This document shows positions 6,901-7,832 of a DNA stretch of 7,832 nt, piece by piece. The stretch lies in contig CAKZKB010000102.1 of NCBI GenBank assembly GCA_937121005.1, positions 1 to 7,832 of the forward strand, in the 5' to 3' direction. Numbering within the stretch: position 1 is the first letter of the stretch; each line of letters opens with the position of its first letter. Position numbers and translations under genes: made by a program. A model generated the notes under the pieces. It had not been told where the DNA came from. It was given only the letters and a program-made list of their open reading frames with translations, and did not search any database. The DNA is from an uncultured cyanobacterium. GTDB taxonomy: Bacteria > Cyanobacteriota > Cyanobacteriia > Cyanobacteriales > Geitlerinemataceae.

Positions 6901-7104
6901 GTCGAAGCGATCGAAGCTGTGAAACAGGTTTGTACCGGCTGCGGTTCCGCCGTCGATCTGGAACTGCGCCCCTTGGGGGGTGACGATCGAGTTTTCGGGT
7001 AAGCTGGCATCGGGTACAATTTGGGCGATCGCGTCTTTACTGACCAGAGGAAGCGCGATCGCGGCCAGGACAACAGTAGGATAAACTGAGGGAGAGAGAG
7101 GCAT
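3913..7104 (-). CDS. TPS-type secreted exoprotein with filamentous haemagglutinin N-terminal domain
   Basis: This 1063-residue protein is a predicted TpsA exoprotein, moved across the outer membrane by a TpsB-type Omp85 transporter to act at or beyond the cell surface. Residues 1-27 form a signal peptide with cleavage after AIA (SKDAIA|Q). The TPS/haemagglutinin activation domain covers about 30-165, with the hallmark NINLYFINPNGIVFG at 107-121. Residues about 285-880 are a repeated beta-helix array. The closing region holds ALENSDITANA (885-895), GIFGTAFR (909-916), SDITATSSLG (923-932), DVDPSSGLVEL (945-955) and GRGGLPP (983-989). I associate this ending with large cyanobacterial haemagglutinin/S-layer-annotated proteins. 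The only two cysteines are C971 and C1058, so a C-terminal disulfide is possible. The ATG at 7104 gives the signal peptide, though its n-region lacks the usual basic residue. A weak GGGA precedes it. No TpsB gene is visible nearby. The natural ligand or role (adhesion, sheath, aggregation) cannot be read from sequence. Confidence 0.88.
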   Translation of the reverse strand: MPLSPSVYPTVVLAAIALPLVSKDAIAQIVPDASLPENSIVTPQGAQFQIDGGTAAGTNLFHSFDRFDIPTGNEAFFNNAPAIDNIISRVTGDRISTIDGLIRANGNINLYFINPNGIVFGENASIDLGGAFFASSADSIIFADSTEYSANSVGEFRESPLLSVSVPVGLQLGTDPGTIAVRTHRMNADGMLRGLDLQPMRTLSLVGGNIVFDNGIANTPGGNIELAAGSSGTWMFGSPGYTLTPSGNVALRNASRANTDGMPAGNLLVAGRSVLLQDGSTLSADNLGGGDGGIVTIVATELLELSGVRNMTEGSRIVAQGVESDAGDIIINTGRLVLRDGGEIASRTRGDGDGGSLTVRATEGIEILGASPDESPSILSAEATPEATGRAGNVTIATPRLLITNGGGISTTGGNGDGGNIEIVADNVELAGISNGGRASVILSEARGAGQGGTANVTAQRVLVRNGALVSVEAFGSGAGGELTIAASESVTVTGIGGDRPSTLSANTRGSGSGGRLQIQTPQLRVSAGGRIAAETFGTGNGGTIDINAEAIDLVGELDSQSSILVQTFGEGNAGDLTVTTDRLTVSGGSFLSASTLGAGEGGNLNVTARAIELLGTTSRGMPSGLQSQSARDAMGNAGNLVVQTETLRLENGANITVNGEIGDGGDARITATESIVVRGEEPGGMMPSAIVAQTDGVGRAGNVTISTPELFLSEGGVISATTRGSGEGGRLNIEVDRLQIATGGRIATESLSSGNGGQIDITATESIALTAFGEMPENAIVARSDRSGAAGSVTISTPELLVSDGAEISVSNEGTGDAGNLNITADTLFIENGSQLRADTEQGGGGNITLSGRDIRLRENSSISTNAGNTDGGNIFIDTSLLVALENSDITANALAGTGGRIVVVAEGIFGTAFRNTPTRNSDITATSSLGAAFEGTVDLQTPDVDPSSGLVELETDTIDVTSLVDRDPCSQGQQSEFTITGRGGLPPTPEDAFSGSPTVVNWTVGIDSVDPSIQTEGRTPFAPTYQEATTWTIAPDNRISLVAEVPVRGGDRAFSCHESYK
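4477..6045 (-). repeat. Beta-helix repeat array of the exoprotein (about 62-residue units)
   Basis: Within residues about 354-876 a unit of roughly 62 residues recurs: GG-x-[LI]-x-[IV], a variable loop with S-x-[LI]-x-A, then AGNVTISTP-x-L-x-[LV], an SxG turn, and a closing GxGxGG. GG landmarks fall near 355, 419, 480, 542, 602, 666 and 730. Shorter units of about 28 residues follow at 730-758, 820-848 and 848-875, so the full unit is probably one 34-residue plus one 28-residue subunit. At DNA level 4701-4735 and 4971-5005 match at 31 of 35 bases exactly 270 bp (90 codons) apart. Confidence 0.8.
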
Positions 7105-7131
7105 CGTTCCCAGATCCGCAGGTATTTCGTT

Positions 7132-7140
7132 ATTTTAGCA
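7132..7140 (-). promoter_or_regulatory. Candidate extended -10 promoter for the exoprotein gene
   Basis: The - strand reads TGCTAAAAT: a TGn extension and the hexamer TAAAAT (7132-7137), five of six to TATAAT, 27 nt before the ATG. No convincing -35 is seen at 16-18 bp spacing. The form is like that of the promoter of the 130-residue exported protein, but the match could be chance in AT-rich sequence. Confidence 0.35.
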
Positions 7141-7184
7141 AACGGACGGCCAGTCTCGCACTCTCCCCTAGACAATGTTTGTCG

Positions 7185-7198
7185 GTAAGTATTCAGGT
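7185..7198. mobile_element. Orphan terminal repeat of the same element family as 3743-3863
   Basis: GTAAGTATTCAGGT differs from both ends of the 121-bp MITE only at position 6, which is G, C or T in the three copies. The next base (G) also matches the MITE's right end read outward-in. No second well-matched end is found in the window, so this is a remnant of an insertion, a solo end, or one end of a decayed copy. CTGTACCA at 7213-7220 also occurs at 3843-3850 next to the MITE's right end. Confidence 0.6.
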
Positions 7199-7229
7199 GA
7201 CACTGAAAATGGCTGTACCATTAATTGAT

Positions 7230-7259
7230 TCCCCCCTTATCAAGGTAGGTTAGGGGGGA
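7230..7259. repeat. TCCCCCCT/AGGGGGGA intergenic hairpin, possible terminator of the sucrose synthase gene
   Basis: TCCCCCCT (7230-7237) and AGGGGGGA (7252-7259) are exact complements with a 14-nt loop. Hairpins of this C6/G6 type are, from memory, common between cyanobacterial genes. It begins 21 nt after the sucrose synthase stop on the - strand. No T-tract follows, only a mixed AT-rich stretch, so a terminator role is plausible but not shown. Confidence 0.55.
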
Positions 7260-7280
7260 TCTTGACCCAAATGCTCGCAT

Positions 7281-7832
7281 TTATCGACTCATGTGTTCGT
7301 CGAGCAAGTCTCGGGCGCGGGGTTTGTAAATGAGGTAAAATAGCGCTTCGAGATAGCGCAGCAAATCCTCGCGATTTTCTTTCGACGAGTAGTTCCAGAA
7401 CCCGTAGATTTTGGCCAGCGACAGCAACCGGGAGGTGTGAATTTTCCAGGTGTAGGTGGTGTAGACGCGATCGATCCCGGCTTCAGAAATGCGATCCCAC
7501 TCTTGGGGGCGATCGTCGCATTTAACGACGAAATCGTAAATTTTCTGGGCCATTTCTTCTAGGTTCGTGGGGTTGATATAGAAGCCATTAACGCGATCGC
7601 GAATGATTTCTAACGGCCCCCCAAACTGCGTCCCAAAGGTTGGCAAACCCGACACCATGGCTTCCAAGATCGTCAAACCGAAGGCTTCAAATAAAGCCGG
7701 TTGCACGAAAATACCGCGACGATCGCCGATGACGCGATAGACTTCACCAGAATCGCCTTTGGGCAAACGCACGCCCAACCAGCGAACTTTGTCGTACAAA
7801 TTGTACTGCTCGATGATGCTGTAGAGACGCTG
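7281..7832 (-). CDS. susA: Sucrose synthase, C-terminal part (5' truncated by the window edge)
   Basis: Sucrose synthase reversibly cleaves sucrose with a nucleoside diphosphate to NDP-glucose and fructose in the cytoplasm, linking sucrose to glycogen and polysaccharide supply. The frame is open to the window edge. The last 183 residues are visible, of about 800 expected in this family. They are the C-terminal Rossmann half of the GT-B/GT4 domain. The donor-site E-X7-E motif is EAFGLTILE (visible residues 49-57), set in the conserved context FVQPALFEAFG and followed by SGLPTFGTQFGGPLEII. The ending, with W-x-Y-SS-x-ENRED-x-LRYLEALFYLIYKPRA, is the C-terminal extension typical of sucrose synthases and absent from sucrose-phosphate synthases. 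The codon at 7797-7799 (TTG) is internal Leu, not a start. The stop is TAA at 7281-7283. The exoprotein gene starts 176 bp further on, with a hairpin and an IS-end remnant between, so the two are probably separate transcripts. Confidence 0.92.
   Translation of the reverse strand, partial: QRLYSIIEQYNLYDKVRWLGVRLPKGDSGEVYRVIGDRRGIFVQPALFEAFGLTILEAMVSGLPTFGTQFGGPLEIIRDRVNGFYINPTNLEEMAQKIYDFVVKCDDRPQEWDRISEAGIDRVYTTYTWKIHTSRLLSLAKIYGFWNYSSKENREDLLRYLEALFYLIYKPRARDLLDEHMSR

Noticed and set aside
4229..6922. Several long + strand open frames opposite the exoprotein gene
   Set aside because: They are rich in Pro, Ser, Ala and Val in a pattern that mirrors the Gly-rich repeats on the other strand, show no known domain, and arise from codon bias of the antisense gene.
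6801..7175. Overlapping - strand frame starting upstream of the exoprotein with a hydrophobic stretch
   Set aside because: It reads a different frame through the TPS domain and yields an Arg/Ser/Pro-rich sequence without a domain. The in-frame protein has an intact signal peptide and TPS motif, so no frameshift is needed.

Overview
The window is cyanobacterial. The octamer GCGATCGC (HIP1) occurs about fourteen times on both strands (for example 546-553 and 2066-2073), which is far above chance. The gene content agrees: a sucrose synthase, a large exoprotein with a filamentous-haemagglutinin secretion domain, and a stand-alone FIST protein. Palindromic intergenic repeats such as AGAAACCCGGTTTCT and CCCCCC...GGGGGG hairpins suggest a repeat-rich filamentous lineage (Oscillatoriales-like), but that last step is a guess.

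Layout. The left part (1-3229) is read on the + strand. It holds the C-terminus of a protein with a CIA30/CBM11-like beta-sandwich, a membrane-anchored family-2 glycosyltransferase, a small membrane protein with a DUF3592-like domain, a 186-bp repeat-containing spacer, and a FIST_N/FIST_C protein. The first three are tightly spaced (22 and 18 nt) and are probably co-transcribed. The right part (3303-7832) is read on the - strand. From right to left it holds the 3' end of a sucrose synthase gene, a 1063-residue TPS-type secreted beta-helix protein, and a 130-residue exported protein of unknown function. The two halves converge at 3230-3302, where there is an imperfect hairpin. No gene-free stretch exceeds 300 bases.

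How the genes relate. The window does not form one pathway. The glycosyltransferase and its upstream carbohydrate-binding-like neighbour could serve cell-surface polysaccharide. The haemagglutinin-like protein and the 130-residue protein are both predicted to be exported, each with an AIA|Q signal-peptidase site. Sucrose synthase belongs to sucrose turnover. The FIST protein is a ligand-sensing domain without an attached output domain.

The most notable non-coding structure is a complete 121-bp miniature transposable element at 3743-3863. It has 14-bp terminal inverted repeats (one mismatch) beginning GTAAG, a perfect 8-bp target duplication (AGCAAATG) and nested palindromes inside. The GTAA terminus and the 8-bp duplication are the signature of the IS66 family, so it is most simply a non-autonomous IS66-type MITE. 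It sits directly against the extended -10 promoter of the 130-residue exported protein, so its end supplies the -35 region. A second, unpaired copy of the same terminus (13/14) lies at 7185-7198, upstream of the haemagglutinin-like gene.
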